From Paraphysoderma sedebokerense (taxonomy: Eukaryota; Blastocladiomycota; Physodermatomycetes; Physodermatales; Physodermataceae): a DNA stretch of 64,000 nucleotides. Where the stretch lies: the NCBI GenBank assembly GCA_025602915.1, contig JAHLJZ010000079.1, forward strand, positions 1 through 64,000, given 5' to 3'. The position numbers were made by a program, and so were the translations under genes. A model generated the notes under the pieces. It worked only from the letters and a program-made list of their open reading frames with translations, had not been told where the DNA came from and ran no database searches. Positions 14,136 to 26,048 of this stretch are shown here, one piece after another (position 1 is the stretch's first letter; every line of letters begins with the position of its first letter).

Positions 14136-15186
14136 CTATCGATCATGATTATTTATTCTTTGCATGTAAGTACTTCTTAATTCTTCACCTTCAACAATTT
14201 TACGACAGGATACAAGTACAATAGTCTTCAATATTACATCTTCGTACTTCATTGGCGATCCGTTTGAATGTAAATATGGTAGGTACTGCCACAAGTTTCT
14301 ACGCAGCATGGACAGCGGAATATCTAGTTCTTGATACATCACTGCAAGACACATCCGTATTGCAGAGGAACTTCAGAATTTTAACATCCGATCGCGACAG
14401 TAAGAAAAATTACTAACCATTGGCAGGATTTGACGGAGTTTCATTGTTGATGAATTGTCCGATAGATATAGGATTTTGCAGGCACTCATCCCACGGAGAT
14501 AGCCACGTAATATCAGCAGTAGGGTATTGTATACCTGGAAAATTCATTTGTCTGTAGGCGGAGAGGAAAATGCGTTTCGATAAACCTATGCGACGTTGGT
14601 TTACAAACTAGAATTGCTGTAAAAAATATTATCAAGCTTACCATAAGGTTTACCATCAATAAATACGCCATCTTTTCTTCGTATTATGTATTCATTTTTT
14701 ATAGATTGCAATAGGATGGTTTCACCAGGATAAATTATACTTCCAGGATATAGAGCAACCAGAGAATTCGGCAATATTTCTCCTTCTTTCACGAAAACAC
14801 CTATACTAGTGTATTTTAATTTTTTCGATCTTCACATGAGCGAATGAATTATAAGATGAGGTACCTGTTCCACCATTTGGGAGTAATGACGGCGCCCTCG
14901 CAATCACGAACCCTAGGTTGTCTTTCATTACATGACAACGCTTTTCATATTGAGACGACAATTCACGCAGTCGAACTCCTTTTGTGATGCTATTGACAAT
15001 TTCGTATCGATATCTGTCTTGACACGATGCTTGGAATCCCTCGAACAACCGTATTAGAGCCGGAATGACTTGATCGGACTTGATTGCGTCCGCAGGCTGA
15101 TTGAGAGTGGCCTTGACAGGCGGATCGAGTAGGAGTTTAATATAATGGAGAGGATAAAATCGACGAAAATAGTTATGTAAAACCAT
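14136..15186 (-). CDS. SETD9: SET domain protein, SETD9-like
   Basis: Exons complement(14136-14341, 14418-14534, 14642-14800, 14865-15186), 267 aa, all phases consistent. Similarity to animal SETD9 runs along the whole length: N-terminal FRRFYPLHYIK, NLGFVIARAPSLLPNGGTGV, ALYPGSI, LLQSIKNEYIIRRKDGVFID, then ITWLSPWDE, NPISIGQFINN, NPANVMYQELDIP and YLPYLHSN. The degenerate NH motif (QFINN) is typical of this subfamily, so methyltransferase activity is uncertain. The substrate is unknown even in animals. The start was chosen at the Met that aligns with the short SETD9 N-terminus. It lies head to head with the FAH gene, 216 bp apart. Confidence 0.85.
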
Positions 15187-15402
15187 TGCAATTCGTCTTT
15201 GAGGATGGCAACAAAATTTCTGGCGTTAACGGAAAACGGTTTTCGAAAGATTCGGGTCAATTCGGACAAGAGAACCCAGAGTCCAAGTAAACAAACCGGA
15301 CTGATACCACTTTCGTTTACCAATTCCAACTTTATCTTTATCTTAACTGATACCGTTAAATTGTCGCTTCTTCGCATTCATTCAATATTAAGACACTTGA
15401 AA

Positions 15403-17390
15403 ATGTTGAGATCGTTTGTTCCCGTTTCTCCTGAATCGCACTTCCCTATTCAAAATTTACCTTTCGGGATCTTCTCGACAAAGGATAATGTAGGAAGATC
15501 TCCAATTTCTTCATTAAGATAGTGCTGAATTATCAATATTACCGAGAAAAACACTTACAAATTTGCTTCTAAATTGTATGGCCTTGGAATTTTACCAATA
15601 TAGGCGAATCGAAGAGTTGGTGTCGCGATCGGAGAACATGTTTTGGACTTGAGTGTTTTGGCCCAAGAAGGTTTATTCAACGGAACACCCATGGACGCAC
15701 ATGCTAAATCGGTTTTTGCCAAGGTAAAGTTGAATAACAAATATTTCGATACAGGAAAGACAAAAAGAGCGGCGGCCCCTAACGTATCTTCAATTTGATG
15801 TTCAGCCCGTCTTGAACGACTTTATGAACCTCGGCCGTCCAATGTGGAGAGCTACAAGACAACACCTTCAGCAATTACTTTCCGAATCTAATTCTACAAT
15901 CCGAGATAACGCCAACTTGAAATCGAAATGTCTTGTTCCTCAATCTGCAGTCACTATGCACCTTCCCGCCGAAATTGGAGATTACACTGATTTCTACGCA
16001 TCTAAAGAACATGCGACCAACGTCGGTACTATGTTCAGAGGAAAAGATAATGCATTGATGCCTAACTGGTACCTCTCAAAATTATTAAAGTATATATTAT
16101 TATTGCGAAACTAATCCAAATTACAGGCTCCACCTTCCAGTTGGTTACCACGGACGTGCTTCTTCCGTCGTTGTCTCTGGTACTCCGATCCGTCGTCCTT
16201 GTGGGCAAAGAACTCCCGGCAAAGATCAACCTCCTGTATACGGTCCTTCTATTCGTTTAGATTTTGAATTAGAAATGGCATTCTTTGTCGGTAAAGGTAA
16301 CAAACTCGGTGAACCAGTTAAAATCGATCGAGCTGAAGATGCGATTTTCGGTGTTGTCTTGATGAACGATTGGAGTGGTATGTCCTGTCAATTCTTGTGT
16401 CTCTCGATCTATTAATTAATGGATTTCTTGTGCTTTCTCATTCCATTTATATATAGCTCGCGATATCCAAGCCTGGGAGGTAAAAAAAACCTGATACTTC
16501 ATATCTCTACATGTATTTCTATACACAATCTAACTGCAATTTCTTGAATCTAGTACCAACCTCTGGGTCCATTCCTCGGTAAAAACTTTGGCACCAGTAT
16601 TTCACCTTGGGTCGTCACATTAGACGCATTAGAACCATTCTTGTGTACCGGTCCTGAACAGGTATTTCTGTTTTACCACGCCACTCATCATCCACTACCA
16701 TTAACTAAATTTCTAAAAATTATATTTGCTAGACTCCTACGCCATTACCGTACCTTAAAGACTCCAAACCAGGGAGCTATGACATCCAATTAGAAGTTCG
16801 CATGAAACGTAAAACATTTTACCTTTTTACTCCAAACCTTTCTCTCCAATCATCTAACCCCTTTTTACTTGATTTGAACTATCAATGCATGACCAGCGAA
16901 ACAAACCAACGAATTCAAAACAATTTGTAAATCGAATTTAAAGTATATGTATTGGTCGTTTAAACAACAACTCGCCCATCACACTGTGAACGGATGTAAC
17001 ATGAGACCAGGAGATTTATGCGGCACAGGCACCATTTCTGGACCGGTAACGTTTTTTTTCCCTCCTCGTTGCCTCTTTTTTTTTGAACCTCAATTTACAC
17101 CTTTCTCATTAATTTTTGGAATGCTAAATTTATCTGAACCTACCTAACTGATTTCGGATTCGAATTCTCTGGTCCCACGAATTCCATAGACTCCCGACTC
17201 TTTTGGCTCACTCCTAGAACTCTCATGGGCGGGTCAACAATCCATTGATTTCGGGAACGGGGTGACCCGAAAATTCATCGAAGATGGGGACGAAGTGTTG
17301 ATGACGGGGTATTGTCAGAGTAAAGAAGGGGGATTTAGAGTTGGTTTTGGGGGTGTGACGTCCGTGATTCAACCCGCTTTGGAAGGGTAA
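15403..17390 (+). CDS. FAH: fumarylacetoacetase
   Basis: Exons 15403-15489, 15604-15723, 15806-16068, 16127-16377, 16457-16479, 16554-16661, 16733-16808, 16897-17045, 17190-17390; 425 aa, normal family length. It hydrolyses fumarylacetoacetate to fumarate and acetoacetate, the last step of tyrosine breakdown. Seen: [107 protein letters not shown] and a C-terminal [15 protein letters not shown]. These include the metal-binding Asp/Glu residues and the catalytic His region. One exon (DARDIQAWE part) is 23 nt. The intron-exon chain is fully phase-consistent. Confidence 0.96.
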
Positions 17391-17810
17391 AAGGTGGGGG
17401 TTACAGATGAAAAACAGATGAAAAAGAAAATTAAACCTTAATGTGGTTTAGGTTTAGTGGGGGTGTCAAATGTTGAACAATAAAAATGATTTTTTTTATA
17501 TTGTTTTAAACGGTTTCGGTCACTGTTGCCATGTGTTGTACACTTCTATATTAGTACAGTATTCGCTCATATAAAAATGGTACAACAACACCCGTCAAAA
17601 CAAAGCAAAATGATACAAGTTAAGCAACCGTGAGACCGCTTCCGATTTATTTGGACAAACTAAGACAAGCATCAATATATAAATCCATCCCCAATGCAAT
17701 GGGAACTTGAGAAGCCACAACAATCCATCTTACAAATCCAATTGCCATGCTACACTACTTCCAACATTGTCAACGTGGACATATTACAATTTACTAAGCC
17801 AGTAAGGAAG
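17391..17810. other. spacer between convergent FAH and UBC4 3' ends
   Basis: About 420 bp of AT-rich 3' UTR-type sequence; nothing else recognised. Confidence 0.5.
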
Positions 17811-19261
<1,451 letters not shown>

Positions 19262-19691
19262 TTGGAATAAAGTATTATAAAGATTGGTTGTGGAGGGTGG
19301 CGGAGTGAAAGATGCAAATGGTGGGGATGGAGGGGGTGCGGATATTGCTTTCGGGAAGTGGATAAAAGAAGGCGAAGGAAGAACTGGTGGAAAATTGGGC
19401 ATGGGGCTTACTAACTTTGGTCACGTGTGTCCAATTCATCGTGTTCCGCACCAGCTGGTTAATGGATCAGGTGGGACAAAGGAACAATTCAATGATAAGA
19501 GTGTCGTACATGTAGTAGTATCAAGTATTTACAGACAATAAAACCATTATGTACAAAAAAATTTGAAAGTCTAATAAACTAGATACATATTGCCCAAAAA
19601 TTATTCATATACTGTCTAAATCAGCAAACTCTATTGATGGTTTAACCCTACTCGACCCACATAACCAGTTGAAGCAAAAATGGAACGCGTT
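19262..19691. other. intergenic: UBC4 upstream region and 3' flank of the RGS-FSP1 gene
   Basis: 430 bp holding the UBC4 promoter (CACGTG at 19422-19427) and an AT-rich 3' flank. No gene recognised. Confidence 0.4.
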
Positions 19692-21895
19692 CTATTTCTT
19701 CCTTAGTTCATTCTCCATTTCTTCAGTCACATCGTCCATTAAATCGTCACGAGGTTGAATCTTTGAATTGACGGTTGATGGCGGTTGTCCGTACCGAAAT
19801 GACGAAATAGGTTCACCTCTTAAAATCTTGAAAGTGGATTCTCTCAGATTTGATTTGATTTTGGCCCACTTCGGAGAGACAAAAACGTGAGAATTATTAA
19901 TGATTGCCATCGCTAATATAGGGAAACAGAAAAGACAGAACGGTTAGGAAAATGAAAATCGATGCTGTGGAGAGTAGAAGTTGTCAGATTATACGGGACA
20001 AAACTATACCTTCTTTCGGACCCAGACTAACAAATTGAATAAGTGGAGTTTGCTGAGGCGCTTTCGTTCCCTTCTCGCCCTGGAGTAACGGATCTTTTCC
20101 TTTCTCGAGTCTGCATATGTTTCGAGCAATGGTCACTGCACTAATAAGGGCAGCGTACGCCGTTTTTTCTTCCTTGATTGTGGTCACGTCCCCTCCAGCT
20201 AAAATATTCGCGTGTCCAGGAAGTTGAAGGGAGGGAAGCACCTGAACATCATCCGTAATGGGCAAGTTAATTTATAGTCTATGAATGCAGGAAAAGGAAT
20301 CGGAAATCCAAAAACTTACTTTTATTCGTTTTCGGTCATCAATGTAGGGCGCAAATCGCTCTTTCATGAATGATGACTGCGGTTGAGGTCCGGTAGCTAA
20401 ATAAATCATGTCGAATTTGTACAATCTACCACTTTTACTTTTGAAAACTCGTCTCGACTCATCGTACTGCGTGATGCGTTCATTGAGAATCACTTCAACC
20501 CCTAGCCCTTGAAGGTACTCTAGAGATCGTAGATGTGCTTTCTTGGTTAGCCGCTTTAATAAATAAGAGTTGGCTTCGACCAAGGTAATTTTCTTGTCTG
20601 GGAATGCGCAAGCTAATTCGGCGGCAATTTCAACACCAACACTCCCTATGATCACAGATAAATTAGCATCGAATCGTAGTAGGGCGGAAGACAAAGGAAG
20701 ACCCACCTCCACCGACTATCAAAACATTTCGAGACTTGACCAATCTCTGATGTTCGTAACTGAGTTTCTTTGACCTATACGTACTTGATATATTTGCGGC
20801 TTTGATATGCGAGGCGTAGGTTGACCCAGTGGCGATTGCTAGATAATCGAATGGAATCTGTAGACATGATTGGCAAAAGAATTAATCAAAACTGACGATA
20901 GGCAGGTCACCGAACAGCGAATTCAAACAACAAACCTCGACATTTCCCAGCGACACATGATGAGGAGTAACGGAATCTACATAACCCAAAACAAAATGGC
21001 CATTTTGAACGATTTCTGAGTGAGGTATTCGAATATTGTCCACGGTACTTGGATTCGGAATTTCTTTGACGACGGAGGGCTGACCGATCGAAGTTAGACA
21101 GTTAGCACATAGGCTTTGAGAATATCATGTAATAGTTTAAATATACAAACAGTGTATTCGAAAAACGTTTTTGAGTCTATCAGGCAAACGTTGAACCGAG
21201 GCATCTTGTCTAATATACTAGCCAACAGGGCTCCGCAAAATCCGCCGCCAAGAACCACCACTCGCTTCTGGGAACTTTTCAAGGCCGGGATCAGCGTTCT
21301 AAAAAACAAAGGTGGATGTCGCCAATCAATGAAAACGCAGAAGCGTTGCCCACAATAGTACATTCACATACTCTGATGATTGTTTCATATAATCCCTGTA
21401 GAAAGTTTTGACTCGATTATTCAAGACCCCAATGATATGTTTCTCAGCCTCCTCAAAGATGGCGAAACTGTGCGGTTCAAAGACCTCCAACTCTTCGATT
21501 TCTGTCAGCAATCTCTTTCGTAGCGAGCTTGGTATATTGAGTTCCATGGGTGAGGAGGGAAGAAAGAATTCTTCGATCAGTTTTTGAATGTCATTTCGAA
21601 TGGCGACAGGATCCGAGAGTTCGAGGCTGGAGCTCTTGACTTCCCGCAGGGTCTTTAGGAACACCAAATTCTCTTCGGCTGTTAAGGGGGGGGAGGGATA
21701 TAAGTGTAAGGGTTAGTGATTCATGGTATTAGAGGCGAAAGGTTTTCCGAAAACGGCAATCCTGGGGGTAGGGGTGATCGGGGGGAGGGGAGTGATGGAT
21801 TTACCTAGAGATTTTGACAGGTAGATTTGGAAATGATGCAGGAGGACTGGCTGGCGCAGAATCAGCTCGAAAGTTTGGTTGCCGACGCATGCCAT
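19692..21895 (-). CDS. RGS domain fused to FSP1/AIFM2-like FAD-dependent oxidoreductase
   Basis: Exons complement(19692-19912, 20010-20241, 20320-20645, 20707-20857, 20936-21079, 21151-21298, 21372-21678, 21805-21895); 539 aa, every splice phase agrees. Residues 1 to about 130 form an RGS domain: TFELILRQPVLLHHFQIYL, AEENLVFLKTLREV, NIPSSLRKRL, FEEAEKHIIGVL. From about 145 on is a type-II NADH dehydrogenase/AIFM2-like fold: FAD site VVVLGGGFCGALLAS (GGGFCG at 150-155), PFDYLAIATGS, NAD site VLIVGGGSVGVEIAAEL (about 277-293), IYLATGP and FAD-contact ILAGGDV. FSP1 reduces quinones at membranes and protects against lipid peroxidation; RGS domains speed GTP hydrolysis on G-alpha. The joining intron is 73 nt and splits a Glu codon (GA|A), so the fusion is in frame. 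The combination is not one I recognise. FSP1's N-terminal myristoylation is replaced by the RGS domain. Confidence 0.9.
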
Positions 21896-21905
21896 GGCAA
21901 GAACG

Positions 21906-21997
21906 AGAGGGAATGGATGAAAGAGAGGGAATGAAAGAGGGAATGGATGATGGAGGGAATGGATGAAAGAGAGGGAATGGATGAAAGAGGGAATGGA
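21906..21997. repeat. minisatellite, GAGGGAATGGATGAAAGA-type units
   Basis: Four to five imperfect units of about 18 bp (GAGGGAATGGATGAAAGA and shortened forms) directly upstream of the RGS-FSP1 start codon, so probably in its 5' UTR. Confidence 0.8.
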
Positions 21998-22027
21998 ATT
22001 ATGGAAGTGCAATGCCTTGTTTCATTG

Positions 22028-22118
22028 CCACGCGTGGTGAACCAGTGAACCCCTGTGAACAGGCACCCTCTCTCTGGCACGCGTGACCTGCACATGACTG
22101 CGCGTGACTGCACGTGAC
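22028..22118. promoter_or_regulatory. cluster of palindromic CACGCGTG/CACGTG motifs in the divergent RGS-FSP1 / CCR4 promoter
   Basis: CCACGCGTGG (10-bp perfect palindrome, 22028-22037), GGCACGCGTGACC (from 22077), GCGCGTGAC and GCACGTGAC (22110-22118) lie within 91 bp between two divergent genes. They resemble bHLH or MluI-box type binding sites. Factor identity is inference. Confidence 0.45.
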
Positions 22119-22360
22119 AGTGGAGAATTGCCGGCGGACAGAAGCAACAGAGCAGCATCCATTCCCTTCGTTCCCTCATCACATCCACCATCCACACCAC
22201 ATTCGCACTCTCTTTCCCCATCCCCCGCAACAACCACCAACTCCCTCCCTCCCTCTCGCACCCCCCGCTCTTCCGCTTCACCCCCCCCTCCCTTCCCCCT
22301 CCCATCAATGTCACTGTCCTCAACTCATCCCTCCTCATCGCTAACATTCGCTCCACAATC

Positions 22361-24880
22361 ATGATTGATGCCGCAAACTCCTCGCAGTCTCCCGCCTCCC
22401 TCCCCCTCTACACTTACAACCAAAACTTTCATCACAACTCCCTCCTCTCCGCCGTTTCTCAACAAACTCCTCCCCTCGCTTCTCAAATGCCTCCTGTGTC
22501 AACGCCTGTTGTTCCCGCTTCAGCCTTCCATTCGCAATCTATCAACCAACACCAAATATCCAGAAATTCTTCCACTCCTCACCAAAGGTAATTCTCATAT
22601 CCCTAACCCTATAAACTCTCTACCCGTAGCGCACCCGTTTCGAGTAAAACTACTCGCCTTCCGTACCCCTTTATTACCAAATTACTTTGCCAAATCATGG
22701 AACGTCATGACTCGTTTCTGCTTGCGCTCTTCTGGAAACTTGTAACCTCTATTATTTCTAACTCAAAATATTTATCTTTATATCCTGGGCTTTTTTTTCC
22801 TTCGTCGTTCGTCACCCTCAGAGCGAGAGCTGCTGCAGCTTTAGCCAGGAGCACAGGCAACTTCAATGTTGGCACTAGCTACGATCCAAACGCTCCCACG
22901 GGAGTGAACGCAGCCAGTCAATCCAATCTGAAAAAGGAAAGCGAAAGTCGTTGGACAACACTGGATATTGGCGGAATGGGAATAAAGTCGCTGAGCCAGG
23001 AACTGTTCCGATACAATTTCTTGACGACACTTTACCTAAATCACAACAACCTCACATTCATTCCTCCTGAAATCTCAAAACTTCGTGCTCTTGTTTTACT
23101 GGATGTATCGGGCAACAAATTAACCTCCCTGCCGCCGGAAATTGGATTACTTGCGTCATTGCAGTCTTTGTTATTTTTCGATAATGGAATCTCGACCCTG
23201 CCGTGGCAAGTTGGAAATTTATATCAGTGCGAATGTCTAGGTATGGAAGGAAATCCAATGACAGACCCGATAGTATCATTGATGCAGAAAGAAGGTACTT
23301 CTGCGGTCATAACTTATTTAAGAGATCATGCTCCAAGTATGTTTTGTTTTTTCACTTTATCCGGAAAATGCGAATGGATGATTGATGGCGTGTGATCCTC
23401 ATCTACTTTACAGTACCTACTGGTCCAAAAGAAAGAGAATGGATAATCATGGAAACAGAAGTGCCGACGGCTCCGTCAGGTTAGTCCGTTGTTGCTCAAA
23501 TTGTAGCTAAAAAGCAATTGTATAACACTTTATCTCTTGTCGACTTTAGAAACCTGTGCCATCTTTTGTTACAACATTCTTAGTGAAAAATATGCATCCC
23601 CCAAAATGTACGGATACACTCCATCGTGGGCTTTGTCATGGGAAACTCGACGGGAGAATGTCAAGAGTGAAATTATCGCTTTCAGTCCAGACATCATCTG
23701 TTTGCAGGTAAGTTTAATTCCTTGATCGCTTATTGTAATTGGCCTGTTTTCTAACATAGCGAGATATTATTAGGAAGTTGAAATGTGTCAGTACGATGAT
23801 TACTTTAAACCGCGGATGATGGAAGAAGGTGGATACGATAGTGTATTTTGGCCAAAATCTAGAGCCAGAACCATGACAGAATGGGAACGAAAATCGGTAG
23901 ATGGATGCGCAACATTCTTCAGGACATCAAGGTGCGCCCCTTGGAAATGTAAACTGATTTTCAAACCAGAGTCTTAAACAGTATTCGTATAGGTATACAC
24001 TCATCGAGAAGCATCTAATCGAATTCAATCAAATCGCTCTTCGTCGACCCGACTTTCATAAATCTGAAGACGTTTATAATCGACTCATGACGAAGGACAA
24101 TATTGCCGTTGTTACCCTACTGGAGAACAAAGAAACCGGCACAAGAATGCTCGTTGCCAACTGTCACATTCATTGGGATCCGACATATCGAGACGTGAAA
24201 CTTGTTCAAGTGGCGATGCTTATGGAAGAACTGGAGAAACTTGCACTAGAATATTCGCCCTCCGATTCCGATGTAAACTACACCGGACCGATCCGATTGC
24301 CAACCCTTATATGTGGTGATTTCAATTCCACCCCCGACTCTGGAGTATACGAATTACTATCTCATGGTACAGTGCCGCAGGATCATGATGATTTCGGTTC
24401 ATTTACATATGGTCCATACACTACGGAAGGATTATCACACAAGTTATCATTGAAGAGTAGTTATCAAGATGTGAAGTTGGAATTCACAAATTTCACCCCA
24501 ACATTTTCCGGTGTCATTGATTATATTTGGTACACCAACAATACGATGAATGTGATTGGATTGTTGGGAGGTATAGATAAATCCTACACCGACAAATGTG
24601 TTGGGTTTCCGAATGCCCATTTCCCCTCAGAGTACGTTGGTCCCCTTGTTGCGATCTTCTTGCCGATCTTTTCTACCTTTTTCCCCCTTAATTTGTCGTA
24701 CTCATTCTTCTGTTTTCTCTTAATTTACATCCCTAAATTTAATTCATATTTACCTCGCATCGTATCGTCGTCAACAGTCATATCCCCATTCTCGCCGAAT
24801 TTAGAGTCACACCACCTTCACAGCAAAATGGAAACAACAAAAATCAAAATCAACGACGACAGTTTGGAAATCGAAAATAA
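22361..24880 (+). CDS. CCR4: CCR4 poly(A) deadenylase of the CCR4-NOT complex
   Basis: Exons 22361-22587, 22822-23336, 23414-23479, 23550-23707, 23774-23931, 23993-24631, 24778-24880; 621 aa. It shortens mRNA poly(A) tails in the cytoplasm. The N-terminus is Ser/Gln/Pro-rich, then leucine-rich repeats (about 130-235: [34 protein letters not shown]), which bind NOT1/CAF1. An EEP nuclease follows with [19 protein letters not shown] (metal Glu), [31 protein letters not shown] and a terminal [10 protein letters not shown], whose Asp-His is split across the last intron. All catalytic motifs are present. After the fold there is only a short Asn/Gln/Arg-rich tail. It is transcribed divergently from RGS-FSP1, 465 bp between starts. 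Confidence 0.96.
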
Positions 24881-26048
24881 GAGCATCATAACGGTTGGAT
24901 ATTTCGTGTGATTTTAAGATATTTGAATGAAATGAACCAGGAACTGGAAATGATTTGCAAAGAGTGAGAAGGGTAGAGCGAAGATGAAGAATGAATGAAT
25001 GAATGCTGGTAGTGAATCGTGGTATCTTTAAATCCGAGAACAATAATTATGTTCCATATGTACTGTGTTGGATAATCCTAGTTTACTCTTATTGTGTCTG
25101 TTTCTATGTGTGTTATATTGCGACGTTCTGTTATTTGGAATTATTCTATGTTACTTTCAAATCTGTCGAAACTAGAACTCTTGTCGTAATTATTCAGGTT
25201 CTTTTGATACGCTAGTAGTTTTTTTTTTAGTTTTTCTTTTTACTATTTTTTTATTTCTCTCTTTGTTTAATTTGTACTGATACAAGGTAGATATTTTGGG
25301 TTGCAAATTTACTTTATTTACCGATTTCTTTCTCTGTTATAGCATCTGAACTTGTTTGATGTTCCAATTGAAACAATACAGCACGGATTATTATTTTTCT
25401 TTATTTTTGTTTCTGTCGATTTTGGTCGAGCGAATCAAATAGAAACGATAGGAATTTACATATACTTGTTGAGTGGTCCAGAGTGTTGTAAAGAACACGA
25501 ACGCAAAAGGAAAAGGCGGCGGGTTGAATTTTTGTAAAATTGGATCTATAAATTATATAAGGATTTACAGTTGTGTAATACCGTGTTATATAAAGATACT
25601 CTGTTTAAAAGGTCTCTTTTCTTTCCATCGTGTTAAAAATGACGAATTGAGGGGTATCCAATGTCCATGAATGATGTCTTGGCGGGATTGATTTGATTGT
25701 GAATTGATTTTTGATTTTTGATTTTCTGGCGGCAACGATGAAAGAGACATGTACGATTGTAGAGTCCCAAATTGGGATTCAATTCATCCAGCGAGATGCA
25801 AACAATCCTTCACGCACATTGGATGTATTATTGAGGGATATTGCGATTCAGGGGGGATGATTGAATAAGCTCATCCGGCAATACAAATACCCTCGCCACA
25901 TTCCCCACACGGAAGAAGGCAGGGCGATGCGCATCACCCACATTCCACACAAACTCAAAATTATCTGTCAAGTGGAGCAGCCCCCGCCAGCATCTTTGTA
26001 GTAATATAAAGCGACCCTATCTCATCTCCACACTCTCATCTATAGGAT
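24881..26048. other. intergenic, CCR4 3' flank and promoter of the RING gene
   Basis: Nearly 1.2 kb without a supportable gene. Open frames at 24807-25670 are short, AT-rich and not conserved-looking. 25980-26048 is pyrimidine-rich, fitting a start region. Confidence 0.5.

Noticed and set aside
22361-22745. Alternative 126-codon frame over the first CCR4 exon
   Set aside because: The in-frame ATG at 22361 with a donor at 22588 joins in phase to the leucine-rich repeat exon; the other frame does not.
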